NCBI RefSeq assembly: GCF_023008245.1 | Contig: NZ_CP090145.1 | Location: 1,984,001-2,048,000, forward strand | Source of the DNA: Flavobacterium sediminilitoris | Lineage (GTDB): Bacteria; Bacteroidota; Bacteroidia; Flavobacteriales; Flavobacteriaceae | Direction: 5' to 3' | Length of the DNA: 64,000 bases | Made by a program: the position numbers and the translations under genes | Shown here: positions 1 to 8,146 of the stretch, in pieces | How the letters are laid out: each line of letters starts with the position of its first letter | How positions within the stretch are numbered: the stretch's first letter is position 1 | The notes under the pieces: model-generated | What the model saw: only the letters and a program-made list of their open reading frames with translations | What the model was told of the DNA's origin: nothing | Database searches by the model: none

Positions 1-226
1 TCAGTATATTCCAATCAGATTGTGTGCTAAATAGAACGGGGCTATCTTCACTTGTTACAGTGCCAATACCTAATTGACCGTAATCATTTTTTCCCCAATT
101 ATAAATAGTCCCATCTGAAAGTACTACAGATACGGTATCGTCTGAACAAGTAATGCTTTCTACACAGTTTTGAGCAGTAAGAGCATAAGAAAACAAAAGA
201 AAGGCAAAAAGTAATTTTTGGGACAT
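1..226 (-). CDS. RCC1-repeat secreted protein, N-terminal part (cut by left edge)
   Basis: The frame opens with ATG at 224-226 and stays open to the window edge, giving about 75 residues. The first 18 or so form a typical signal peptide (MSQKLLFAFLLFSYALTAQ), so the product is exported. The following residues contain GTIYNWGKNDYGQLGIG, the hallmark of an RCC1 (regulator of chromosome condensation) beta-propeller blade. In Bacteroidota such proteins are often large cell-surface or T9SS-secreted proteins; the C-terminus lies outside the window, so the sorting domain cannot be seen. Function is unknown beyond a probable surface propeller. Confidence 0.8.
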   Translation of the reverse strand, partial: MSQKLLFAFLLFSYALTAQNCVESITCSDDTVSVVLSDGTIYNWGKNDYGQLGIGTVTSEDSPVLFSTQSDWNIL

Positions 227-376
227 AGTGTGTTTTTTGATTAAGCAAGATACAGTAAATGTAAAAAATATATATTTTTAAAAGGACTATAATTAGTATA
301 TGCTTGAAATGAATTAGAATTCGATTTTTTGAAATGCTATTTATTACGACCTTGTTAAAGAATGATGAGTATATAG

Positions 377-846
377 TTAACCCGTTGGGCATAATTGAAT
401 TATTTGGTTTTTAATATTATTTATAGGTCTATCAAGTATAAATTTGTTGACATATTGAATCAATGTTAAAGTTGTTGTTTTTGCTAAAATTCTGATTTTA
501 AAATCTTGAAGAGTTTTGGTATAATTTTTTCTGATTATGAATTGGTCACATAATTAAGAAAAAATGTTTCAATTCTTTTTTGTGATTTTCTGAAAATATA
601 AGGTTGGCGTTTATTGTTTTTTTTATTAATCCTCATTGGAGTTTCTAATTTTACTTTAACACTCTGAAATAAATCCAATTGATTTTGGCAAGCAACACAC
701 TGTTGTTTTGTGTTTTTTAGAAAATGTAAATCATGTACTTCTACTTTGTATAATATTCTTGCTAGAAAACAAATAGCTTGTAAAAATTTTGTTAGTCTTC
801 TCTATTATTTGTAAAAAGCTGACTTGCTTTTGATTGGTATATTTTG
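377..846 (-). pseudogene. IS982-type transposase remnant, C-terminal portion
   Basis: Reading the minus strand in one frame from about 846 to the TAA at 377-379 gives a degraded transposase. Recognisable stretches, in order, are KSKSAFYK, KVEVHDLHFLKN, NQLDLFQSVKVKLETPMR, QPYIFRKSQKRIETFFS, LCDQFIIRKNYTKTLQDF and KFILDRPINNIKNQ. These follow the pattern I recall for Bacteroidota IS982-type transposases (RKRIETLFSQLCDQFMIRRNY). Three in-frame stops are present: TAA TAG after SAFYK, and TAA replacing the expected Gln codon after ETFFS. About 85 N-terminal residues appear absent, a central block of roughly 80 residues appears deleted before VHDLHFL, and the segment expected to carry the GDKGY-like catalytic motif appears deleted before QLDLF. 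The element is inactive. Family assignment is from memory of the motifs. Confidence 0.75.
379..397 (+). repeat. Probable terminal inverted repeat of the decayed IS
   Basis: AACCCGTTGGGCATAATTG lies directly at the transposase stop codon. It resembles 1034-1052 in the same orientation and 1210-1228 in the opposite orientation, as expected for the end of an insertion sequence. Confidence 0.55.
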
Positions 847-873
847 CTATATTTTTAATGTTTATTATCAGTT

Positions 874-912
874 GTGGCATTTTGTTTAAAAAAAATAGAA
901 TGCCACGTTTTT
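874..912 (+). terminator. Hairpin followed by a T run
   Basis: GTGGCATT pairs with AATGCCAC, and the stem extends through G-U and A-U pairs into an A-rich loop. GTTTTTT follows on the plus strand. It looks like an intrinsic terminator, but no plus-strand gene precedes it; it may belong to the decayed mobile element. Confidence 0.35.
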
Positions 913-1033
913 TGTGACAAAGTGAAATAATTTTTTAAGATTGTCACAGAAAGTGTGTCAAAACAAAAAAATAAAAAAAAACGACACAAGTTTTTTGAAG
1001 AAACTATAAAGGAATTGTATTATAATAAAAAAT

Positions 1034-1228
1034 AACCTGTTGGGTGTAATTAGTTTTTGATAAGCTTTTTTTGTCAGTTAAAGTGAGAAGCATATTAAAA
1101 ATATTAAATTCATTATAGAGATTCTGGATGCACATCATTTCGAATATGAAGCGTATCGAGAATTTACTCCATTTCATTATATAAAAATCACTCGAACTGA
1201 GGTCTTTGATAATTGCACCCAATGAGTT
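1034..1228. mobile_element. 195-bp unit bounded by inverted repeats (MITE-like or IS fragment)
   Basis: The left end is AACCTGTTGGGTGTAATTA at 1034-1052. The reverse complement of 1210-1228 is AACTCATTGGGTGCAATTA; the two match at 15 of 19 positions. Both resemble the end of the transposase remnant at 379-397. The interior holds no convincing gene: a 72-codon minus-strand frame has no recognisable motifs. It could be a small non-autonomous element, or the far end of the same decayed IS with a second end nested beside it. I see no clear target-site duplication. Confidence 0.4.
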
Positions 1229-1274
1229 AAAAGTATGAAGAAATAGATTATAGTTGTTTAAAATTAGTCATAGA

Positions 1275-1306
1275 AAAAGCCTTGTCAATTTAATGACAAG
1301 GCTTTT
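1275..1306 (-). terminator. Intrinsic terminator of the adhesin gene at 1328
   Basis: A perfect 13-bp stem (AAAAGCCTTGTCA / TGACAAGGCTTTT) with a 6-nt loop lies 21 bp beyond the stop codon of the minus-strand gene, with A/T runs on its outer sides. Confidence 0.85.
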
Positions 1307-1327
1307 AAATAATTAGAAGAGTTAAGA

Positions 1328-4300
1328 TTATTGTTTAATAACCTTTATTGATTTTACAACATTGTCAACGGTTACATTAATAATGTAAGCACCTGATGTT
1401 AAATCAGACATATCTATTTGTGTTGCAGTATTTCCAATTTTTTTAGTTATAACTTCTTGTCCTAATAAATTAAGTACTTGTACAGATGTTATAGCTGAAG
1501 TATATGATAGATTTAATACATCTTTAACTGGATTTGGATAAGCTACAAAATTAGCAATATCAAAATTAGCAGTAGATAAAGAAGCGTCAACAGTAAATTT
1601 ATAATCTTCAACTTCTCCTCGTCCAGACGAGAATGAACAAGCAGTGTCGTCTCCAGGATTAGAATCATTGAAGTCAATCATTACACGCATTCTATAATCA
1701 CCATCAGCAACTCCAGAAGGAACTGTTATAGTACCTGTGAAAGGACCATTACCATAGCCAGTGGTGCTATAAGCTACTTCAGTTGTGTCAAATATTAAAT
1801 CGTTATTCCAGTCTATCCATATAGCACAACCAACAGTACCAGATACTATTGCTACGCTAAAATCTACAGTTGCTCCAGGACCCTGACTTACACTCATAGT
1901 ATTGTACATGTCGTCATAATTTCCTGTTGAAAAACCAGAAGAAGCGTGATCTATATTAACAGCACCATTAGTAGTGGTAAAAGTATCAATATAGGTAGAT
2001 GAACTTGTCCCTGAAGGAATACAATGTCCTGTGTAGAATGTAAATGGACCACTCCAGCTACTTAAATCACCACCACCACAATCGGCTTGTACATAAAATT
2101 CGTAAGAAGTATCAGAAGATAATCCTGATAGTGGATGAGGGTTAGTAGTAGTTCCAGTAATCATAGTTCCAGTCCCTTGAGCAAATCCAGTTGTTCCCCA
2201 CTCAATGTTCCATGTAGTAGCTGTTCCACCGTCAGTCCAACCTAGATCGGCTGTAGATTCAGTAACATTAGTTGCTGTTAATGCCAATGGCTCAGGACAT
2301 GATGGAATTGCTTCCCAAACTACATCATCAATTGAAATATAATTATAACTAGAAGAATATTCTACCTTTATAGCAAAATGTTCATCAGCAGATACAGTGT
2401 TAAAATTAACAGTTTGCAATGTATGTGTAGTTGTTAAAGGAATAGTGGTAATAGGTGTAAATGTATTAGGGTCATTTGGGTCTCCCATTCTACCTACTGT
2501 TGCAATATTAGAAGAGCTTCCTTCTACATAAAATCTTAACTGATGTGTCCCATTTTGCATGTCTGTAAGTAAAGGAGATACTATATAATGTGTAGCTGTT
2601 GTAGAACCACTATTTCCAGATCGTAAAGCTCTTGATCCTGTATGAGTATCTGAAGAACTAACATAAGCATATCCACTTGAACCGTTTAAATTAAAAGACC
2701 AACATTGTGGAGCGCTACTAGTAGCATAAGACTCAAAACCTTCAGTGAAACTTCCAAAGTAATCACACTCAGTAGCAAAAGTATATGGGCCACTCCAGCT
2801 ACTTAAATCACCACCACCACAATCAGCTTGTACATAGTAGTCATAAGATGTAGATGGATTTAATCCTGTTTTATTAAATGAATTAGTAACACCCGAATCT
2901 GTTGCTGTTCCTGTAGGTGTAGATCCAGAACTAACAACTTCAACATTGTATAATGAAGCAGATCCTGCTTCTACCCAACTTAATATTGCAGCTGTAGTTG
3001 TCATAGCAGAAGCTGTTAAAGCAGAAGGTGCAGGACATGAAATTAAAGTAGTGAAAGATAAAGGCCCAAACCAAGCACTTGTATCGCCACCACCACAATC
3101 GGCTTGTACATAAAATTCGTAAGAAGTATCAGAAGATAATCCTGATAATGGATGAGGGTTAGTAGTGGTTCCAGTAATCATAGTTCCAGTCCCTTGAGTA
3201 AATCCAGTTGTTCCCCACTCAATGTTCCATGTAGTAGCTGTTCCACCGTCAGTCCAACCTAGATCGGCTGTAAATGCAGTAACATTAGTTGCTGTTAATG
3301 CCAATGGCTCAGGACATGATGGAATTGCTTCCCAAACTACATCATCAATTGAAATATAATTATAACTAGAAGAATATTCTACTTTTATAGCAAAATATTC
3401 ATCAGCAGATACAGTGTTAAAATTAACAGTTTGCAATGCGTGCGTAGTTGTTAAAGGAATAGTGGCAATAGGTGTAAATGTATTAGGATCATTTGGGTCT
3501 CCCATTCTACCTACTGTTGCAATATTAGAAGAGCTTCCTTCTACATAAAATTTTAAACGATGTGTCCCGTTTTGCATATCTGTAAGCAAAGGAGATACTA
3601 TATAATGTGTAGCTGTTGTAGAACCACTATTTCCAGATCGTAAAGCTCTTGATCCTGTATGAGTATTTGAAGAACTAACATAAGCATATCCATTTGAACC
3701 GTTTAAATTAAAAGACCAACATTGTGGAGCGCTATTAGTAGCATAAGACTCAAAACCTTCAGTGAAACTTCCAAAGTAATCACACTCAGTAGCAAAAGTA
3801 TACGGGCCACTCCAGTAACTTAAATCACCACCACCACAATCAGCTTGTACATAGTAATCATAAGATGTAGATGAATTTAATCCTGTTTTGTTAAATGAAT
3901 TAGTAACACCCGAATCTGTTGCTGTTCCTGTAGGTGTAGATCCAGAACTAACAACTTCAACATTGTATAATGAAGCAGATCCTGCTTCTACCCAACTTAA
4001 TATTGCAGCTGTAGTTGTCATAGCAGAAGCTGTTAAATTTGTTGGTTGAAGGCAAGTAGGAGGAGTATCATTTACAAAATCGTCAACAGCAAGATGGTAT
4101 TTATCTGTTCCAGTAGCTCTAATAGCAATGTAAATAGTTTGGCCATCATAAGCTGTTAAATCAAACTCTTTTTTTGTCCAGCTATTACTTGCAATTTCAC
4201 TTGCTTGTAAGGTAATAGAAAAATCAGAATCACTAGTATTTGTAGTGGTAGATAATAATACTTCGTATGGTTCTAAAAATGTAGAACTCAATGATTTAAT

Positions 4301-4582
4301 ATAAAATGAAATTCTGTCATTTAAACCTGCTGTTACAGCAATAGCAGGACTAATCAAGTAATCATCATGAGCTGTTGTGTTAAATACGATTCTAGCAACG
4401 TTTGTTCCTGAATGCGCACCAGTACCAATATTAGTGATGTTCCATTCATTTGATCCACCTTGGTTAATAACAGACCAGCCTGTAGGTAAATTAGTACTGG
4501 TATCAAAGTTTTCGGTAAATTGAGCATAAGATTGACACCATAGCGTCAATAGTATGAAACACATTAAAGTAGTTTTTTTCAT
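1328..4582 (-). CDS. T9SS-secreted multidomain adhesin with anchor, fibronectin III and GEVED domains
   Basis: The 1084-residue product begins with a signal peptide (residues 1-20, cleavage after QSYA). A choice-of-anchor/cleaved-adhesin-like domain follows (about 24-170). Then come fibronectin type III modules (about 178-266 and 517-605, with further FnIII modules near 420-515 and 760-850) alternating with two jelly-roll-like anchor domains (about 270-417 and 609-756). A GEVED domain at about 855-1000 ends in GRGEVEDYKF. A type A T9SS sorting domain occupies the last ~75 residues (FVAYPNPVKDVLNLSY, SGAYIINV). The protein is therefore expected to cross the outer membrane by T9SS and be surface-attached or released. 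Its middle is a near-perfect duplication with a 339-residue period. No enzymatic motif is visible; an adhesive or matrix role is inferred. Confidence 0.88.
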   Translation of the reverse strand: MKKTTLMCFILLTLWCQSYAQFTENFDTSTNLPTGWSVINQGGSNEWNITNIGTGAHSGTNVARIVFNTTAHDDYLISPAIAVTAGLNDRISFYIKSLSSTFLEPYEVLLSTTTNTSDSDFSITLQASEIASNSWTKKEFDLTAYDGQTIYIAIRATGTDKYHLAVDDFVNDTPPTCLQPTNLTASAMTTTAAILSWVEAGSASLYNVEVVSSGSTPTGTATDSGVTNSFNKTGLNSSTSYDYYVQADCGGGDLSYWSGPYTFATECDYFGSFTEGFESYATNSAPQCWSFNLNGSNGYAYVSSSNTHTGSRALRSGNSGSTTATHYIVSPLLTDMQNGTHRLKFYVEGSSSNIATVGRMGDPNDPNTFTPIATIPLTTTHALQTVNFNTVSADEYFAIKVEYSSSYNYISIDDVVWEAIPSCPEPLALTATNVTAFTADLGWTDGGTATTWNIEWGTTGFTQGTGTMITGTTTNPHPLSGLSSDTSYEFYVQADCGGGDTSAWFGPLSFTTLISCPAPSALTASAMTTTAAILSWVEAGSASLYNVEVVSSGSTPTGTATDSGVTNSFNKTGLNPSTSYDYYVQADCGGGDLSSWSGPYTFATECDYFGSFTEGFESYATSSAPQCWSFNLNGSSGYAYVSSSDTHTGSRALRSGNSGSTTATHYIVSPLLTDMQNGTHQLRFYVEGSSSNIATVGRMGDPNDPNTFTPITTIPLTTTHTLQTVNFNTVSADEHFAIKVEYSSSYNYISIDDVVWEAIPSCPEPLALTATNVTESTADLGWTDGGTATTWNIEWGTTGFAQGTGTMITGTTTNPHPLSGLSSDTSYEFYVQADCGGGDLSSWSGPFTFYTGHCIPSGTSSSTYIDTFTTTNGAVNIDHASSGFSTGNYDDMYNTMSVSQGPGATVDFSVAIVSGTVGCAIWIDWNNDLIFDTTEVAYSTTGYGNGPFTGTITVPSGVADGDYRMRVMIDFNDSNPGDDTACSFSSGRGEVEDYKFTVDASLSTANFDIANFVAYPNPVKDVLNLSYTSAITSVQVLNLLGQEVITKKIGNTATQIDMSDLTSGAYIINVTVDNVVKSIKVIKQ
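2057..4037 (-). repeat. Tandem in-frame duplication, period 1017 bp
   Basis: Positions 2057-3020 and 3074-4037 are nearly identical and offset by exactly 1017 bp (339 codons); landmarks atcggcttgt at 2081/3098 and tagcagaagc at 3004/4021 show the same offset. Each copy encodes an FnIII - anchor - FnIII block. Only scattered substitutions separate them, implying recent duplication or gene conversion. Confidence 0.9.
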
Positions 4583-5053
4583 TTTAAAAAATAATGTTAT
4601 TTAGTTAATAAAGCGTAAAAATAACTATTAATATTAATTAATAATGAAATTTTAAAACTAATTTTTTAGGAAATTGATAACGAATCTGATTGTAAAAAGA
4701 AAAAAACATGATTTTAGAATTTCAAAATCATTTTGATGTCAAAATCATTGCTGCACAATCGGTAGTTTTTTCAGTAATTATTCGATTATTTTTTTATGAT
4801 TTTAAATGTAAAGAAAGAGTTTTTATAGATTTATATGTTAATGGAGTAATTAAGTGGTGTTTGTAATTATTTTTTAAACTGGAATATTAAAATTATATTG
4901 TACTGATAAATTAGGTAATGGATTTAATATGTTTATAGTGAAACGGGGTAGCTTGTTGTATAGTAATATAAAGGATAACTAAATAAAATAAAAACGTTCT
5001 AGAACATAAGCTTTAGAACGTTTTTTAGTGTGTTATATAAAAATTAATCCTCT
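4583..5053. other. AT-rich spacer without a recognisable gene
   Basis: About 470 bp between the adhesin start and the AsmA-like gene end. Apart from the terminator at 4991-5024 I see no gene, RNA or clear promoter box; upstream signals for the adhesin gene must lie here but do not match TAnnTTTG. Confidence 0.6.
4991..5024 (-). terminator. Intrinsic terminator of the AsmA-like gene
   Basis: An 11-bp stem AAAACGTTCTA / TAGAACGTTTT with a 12-nt loop lies 29 bp beyond the minus-strand stop codon at 5054. T runs flank it on both strands, so it may work in both directions. Confidence 0.8.
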
Positions 5054-7993
5054 TTAATAGGGTAAATTAATCTTTTTTTTAGGAACACTATCGCTTTCTT
5101 TTTTTAGTGGTAGTGTGTTTTGTTTAATGCTATCGTTTTCTTTTTCCAATGGCAATATATTTTGTTTAATACTATCATTTTGGATTACTGGAACAATAAC
5201 AGCAGTAGAATCTATTATGACATTAGGTTTTGTTATTCCTATAGAATCAGTAGGAGTTGTAAGTGGTGTTACACCATCTTCATAAATGGTTTCTTCTAAA
5301 TCTTCCGATTTTTTGCCTAATTGAATTTTAGGATTGTCTTGTGTTCCTGTTACTTTAATAGGAATACCAATAAGTCCAAGAGGAGGTAATCCTAATCTCA
5401 TTTTTAAATTGAGTTTTCCATCTAAACTAGTCTGTCCTCCAAACCGTAAACGAAAACCAGATACTTTAAATTTGAAACGCTCTACAGTAAGTAAATTGTT
5501 CTTAATGGTTGATTTTATATCAACTTCACTTACATCTGGGTCTTTAATGTCGGGATTATTTGTTTTTTGTGAAACAACATTCATTATTTTAAATCCTTTC
5601 ATTTTTACTTTTTTTACTGAAAGTATTCCATTTCCTTCTAATGAAGGGAAAACAGGTTCCATATTTTTATTAAGTATTCCTTTTATGGTATAGTCTAAAG
5701 AGATTATTCCTTCCGCATTTTCAGCAGCAGTAGCTATCTCTCTAAAAAGTTTAATTTCATTGTACGCTCTTTTAATATCAAAATCATTAGCTTTTATAGT
5801 ATAATCAAAATAAGCTTTTTCTTTTCCTTCATTTCGATAAGTTCCTTTCATTTTTGCAGTCGCACCTACAATTCCAAGTGTACCATTTGAGAGTGTTATT
5901 GTTCCTTTTTGTAAAGCAATAAGTCCATTTAAATTAGTTATAACAATGTCGTCATATTGTGTTTTTTGAGCACGAGTTTGAATTACGACATCTAAATTTG
6001 TCGGCACCTCAATAACACTAGGAGTTGTAATAACAGTATCATCTTCTGTTTTTTGAGTTGTTGCTGGAATAAATTCGTTAATGTTTAAATATTGAGAAGC
6101 TAAATCAAATGTTCCTTTTATGGTTTCCTTTTCGGATAAAATAAAATTAATTACATTTAAAACATAACCATTCATGGTAATATCTGATTGTCCATACTTT
6201 CCATTAAAATTAGAAAAGTTCATTTTATCTTGATTGAATGTAAAAAGACCTTTTTCAATAAGAAAGGGTTTTGCTAAATAGTCACTTGTTGTTACAATAT
6301 TTTCAAGCTCAAGTGTTCCGCTATTTTTTAAGTTTTTAATGTTTCCATTTGTAGCATCACTTTGTTTTCCACTTAGCGAAACATTTGCTTTAATCATTCC
6401 GTTTAGATCTAATCCTTTTTGGGAAAAAACTTTATAAATAGGAGCGAGGTTTAAAATTCCATTTGCTTTAATATCGTATTCAATATCATCAAAATTTTTG
6501 AAAGAAGCAGACATGTTGAAAGGTTCATTTTCAAAAGTAAAAGTAGCAGGAGTTAATGTAAAAGTCGCATCTTTAAAAGCAACAGTAGGACAATTTAATT
6601 GAGCTTGTATATTAATGTTTTCAATAGGTTTTGGATAGTATGCTGTTTGTATGGAACCATTTGTTAAAGCAAATTTTCCTTTAGTTATAGGGAAAGTATG
6701 TGCTATTTTGTCATAATTACCTTTTGCTACAATATCACTATCTAGTTTCCCCGCAATTTTAAGGTTAGGAATTTGAAGTGCATTGGAAAGAAAATTTAAA
6801 TCGAGATTAGATTTTATTTTTGTATCAATTTGCATGCGTTGCCCAAAGCCATCTGATTTTAAAATAGCACTTAGTTTGTTTTCGTTTACATTAAAATACA
6901 AAGAATCTAATTGAATTTTTAACTGATTGATGTCTAAGCTAGGTAATTTAGTATCAAGATTTAGGTATATATCTTTAACAGGATAAGGTCCTTTTTGATG
7001 TTTAACATAGCCATCTCGTACTTTAATATTGAAATTTGCATTTGGATTTTCATTGGTTGAAGCAATATATTTTCCTTTCAAAGTAAAATAAGCATCTGTT
7101 TTACCTTTCATTTGTGTTTGATTCATCCAAGTAACATATTCTGAAGGTAAAGCTGTAAATAAATCTTCTAAATTACTGTTTTCAGTTTTCAGTTTAAAGT
7201 CCATTTCATATCCATTCGCTAGAAAGTTGAAAAAACCACTAAATTCTACAGGTAATTTGTTAATAATCAAATCGTTTTTTTCAAAAACAAAAGCCAGTGA
7301 GTTTGTGTTAATTCGAGTAATTAAATCGGCTTGTACTTTTTTGTTTTTCAGGTATTCATTTTTGTCATAAGCAAAGCTTAAGCTGTCAATTTTTGCTGTA
7401 GTTTTTAAACTAAAGTTAGATTCTAATAAATTTCCTTTTCCTTTATAGTTGAATCCTTTACCTTCAATATGTATTTTAGCAGAGGCATCATCATAAATAA
7501 GATGACTTCTATTAATTTGTATGTCTTTAAGTTGAAGTGATGCTGAAGATTCATCGTTCGATTTTATGGTGTCGCTCGATTTATAAATATTATAATTTGC
7601 TTCTCCTTTTGTATTTACTTGTATGTTAATGGTAGCTTCGTTTAAATAGATTTCATCAATTTTAGTTTCACTTCCAAAAAGTAAGCTAGGAATATCAATA
7701 CCAAAACCTATTTCTTTAGCTGCTACAAGTGATTGTTCTTTAAAAGGAGCAGAACCATTTAAATTAAATTCGTTTAAAGTTAAGGTTAAAGAAGGGAAAT
7801 GTTTAAAAAAAGATAAGTTTGAATCATCAAAATTTAATTCTCCTTCTAAACTTTCGTTTGCTAATGTTTTTACTTTTTCAGTAATAGTATCAGCAAAAAT
7901 TATAGGTAAAACGATAAGTAATAATAGTGTAATAGCTATTGAAATTCCAGAAATTTTAAGAATTTTAAAAAGTATTTTTTTACCTGTTGCCAT
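5054..7993 (-). CDS. AsmA-like family protein (inner-membrane anchored, periplasmic)
   Basis: The 979-residue protein has a single N-terminal membrane helix (about residues 15-36, ISIAITLLLLIVLPIIF), followed by a long beta-rich periplasmic region. The opening part (FKHFPSLTLTLNEFNLNG) and the C-terminal part (SLDGKLNLKMRLGLPPLGLIGIPIKVTGTQDNPKIQLG) are typical of AsmA/AsmA_2 proteins, which resemble bridge-like lipid-transfer proteins and are linked to outer-membrane lipid homeostasis. The extreme C-terminus is a charged tail with two 14-residue repeats. It is monocistronic, with its own terminator at 4991-5024. Family membership is clear; the exact lipid role is inferred from the family. 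Confidence 0.85.
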   Translation of the reverse strand: MATGKKILFKILKISGISIAITLLLLIVLPIIFADTITEKVKTLANESLEGELNFDDSNLSFFKHFPSLTLTLNEFNLNGSAPFKEQSLVAAKEIGFGIDIPSLLFGSETKIDEIYLNEATINIQVNTKGEANYNIYKSSDTIKSNDESSASLQLKDIQINRSHLIYDDASAKIHIEGKGFNYKGKGNLLESNFSLKTTAKIDSLSFAYDKNEYLKNKKVQADLITRINTNSLAFVFEKNDLIINKLPVEFSGFFNFLANGYEMDFKLKTENSNLEDLFTALPSEYVTWMNQTQMKGKTDAYFTLKGKYIASTNENPNANFNIKVRDGYVKHQKGPYPVKDIYLNLDTKLPSLDINQLKIQLDSLYFNVNENKLSAILKSDGFGQRMQIDTKIKSNLDLNFLSNALQIPNLKIAGKLDSDIVAKGNYDKIAHTFPITKGKFALTNGSIQTAYYPKPIENINIQAQLNCPTVAFKDATFTLTPATFTFENEPFNMSASFKNFDDIEYDIKANGILNLAPIYKVFSQKGLDLNGMIKANVSLSGKQSDATNGNIKNLKNSGTLELENIVTTSDYLAKPFLIEKGLFTFNQDKMNFSNFNGKYGQSDITMNGYVLNVINFILSEKETIKGTFDLASQYLNINEFIPATTQKTEDDTVITTPSVIEVPTNLDVVIQTRAQKTQYDDIVITNLNGLIALQKGTITLSNGTLGIVGATAKMKGTYRNEGKEKAYFDYTIKANDFDIKRAYNEIKLFREIATAAENAEGIISLDYTIKGILNKNMEPVFPSLEGNGILSVKKVKMKGFKIMNVVSQKTNNPDIKDPDVSEVDIKSTIKNNLLTVERFKFKVSGFRLRFGGQTSLDGKLNLKMRLGLPPLGLIGIPIKVTGTQDNPKIQLGKKSEDLEETIYEDGVTPLTTPTDSIGITKPNVIIDSTAVIVPVIQNDSIKQNILPLEKENDSIKQNTLPLKKESDSVPKKKINLPY
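5096..5179 (-). repeat. Two 42-bp repeats encoding the tail of the AsmA-like protein
   Basis: The repeats encode NDSIKQNILPLEKE and NDSIKQNTLPLKKE, with a decayed third unit (SDSVPKKK). A low-complexity, variable tail. Confidence 0.85.
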
Positions 7994-8050
7994 AGCGTAT
8001 AAAAGATTTTGTACAAAGGTATAACTATTCGGTTATATTATGATATATTA

Positions 8051-8092
8051 AAAACAAGAAGGTTGAAAAAAGAATTTCAACCTTCTTGTTTT
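8051..8092 (-). terminator. Strong intrinsic terminator of the repeat adhesin gene at 8147
   Basis: AAAACAAGAAGGTTGAAA pairs perfectly with TTTCAACCTTCTTGTTTT (18 bp) around a 6-nt loop, 54 bp beyond the stop codon of the minus-strand gene. Confidence 0.85.
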
Positions 8093-8146
8093 GACAAAAT
8101 AAATGGAGTCATTATTGTTTCGTTGAGGTAACGAAGATGGGAACTT

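Noticed and set aside
99..392. 97-codon minus-strand open frame at the left edge
   Set aside because: Different frame from the RCC1-repeat protein, which has a signal peptide and a clear domain in the overlapping bases.
1004..1222. 72-codon minus-strand open frame
   Set aside because: Lies inside an inverted-repeat unit, has no recognisable motif, and covers the repeat end; treated as chance.
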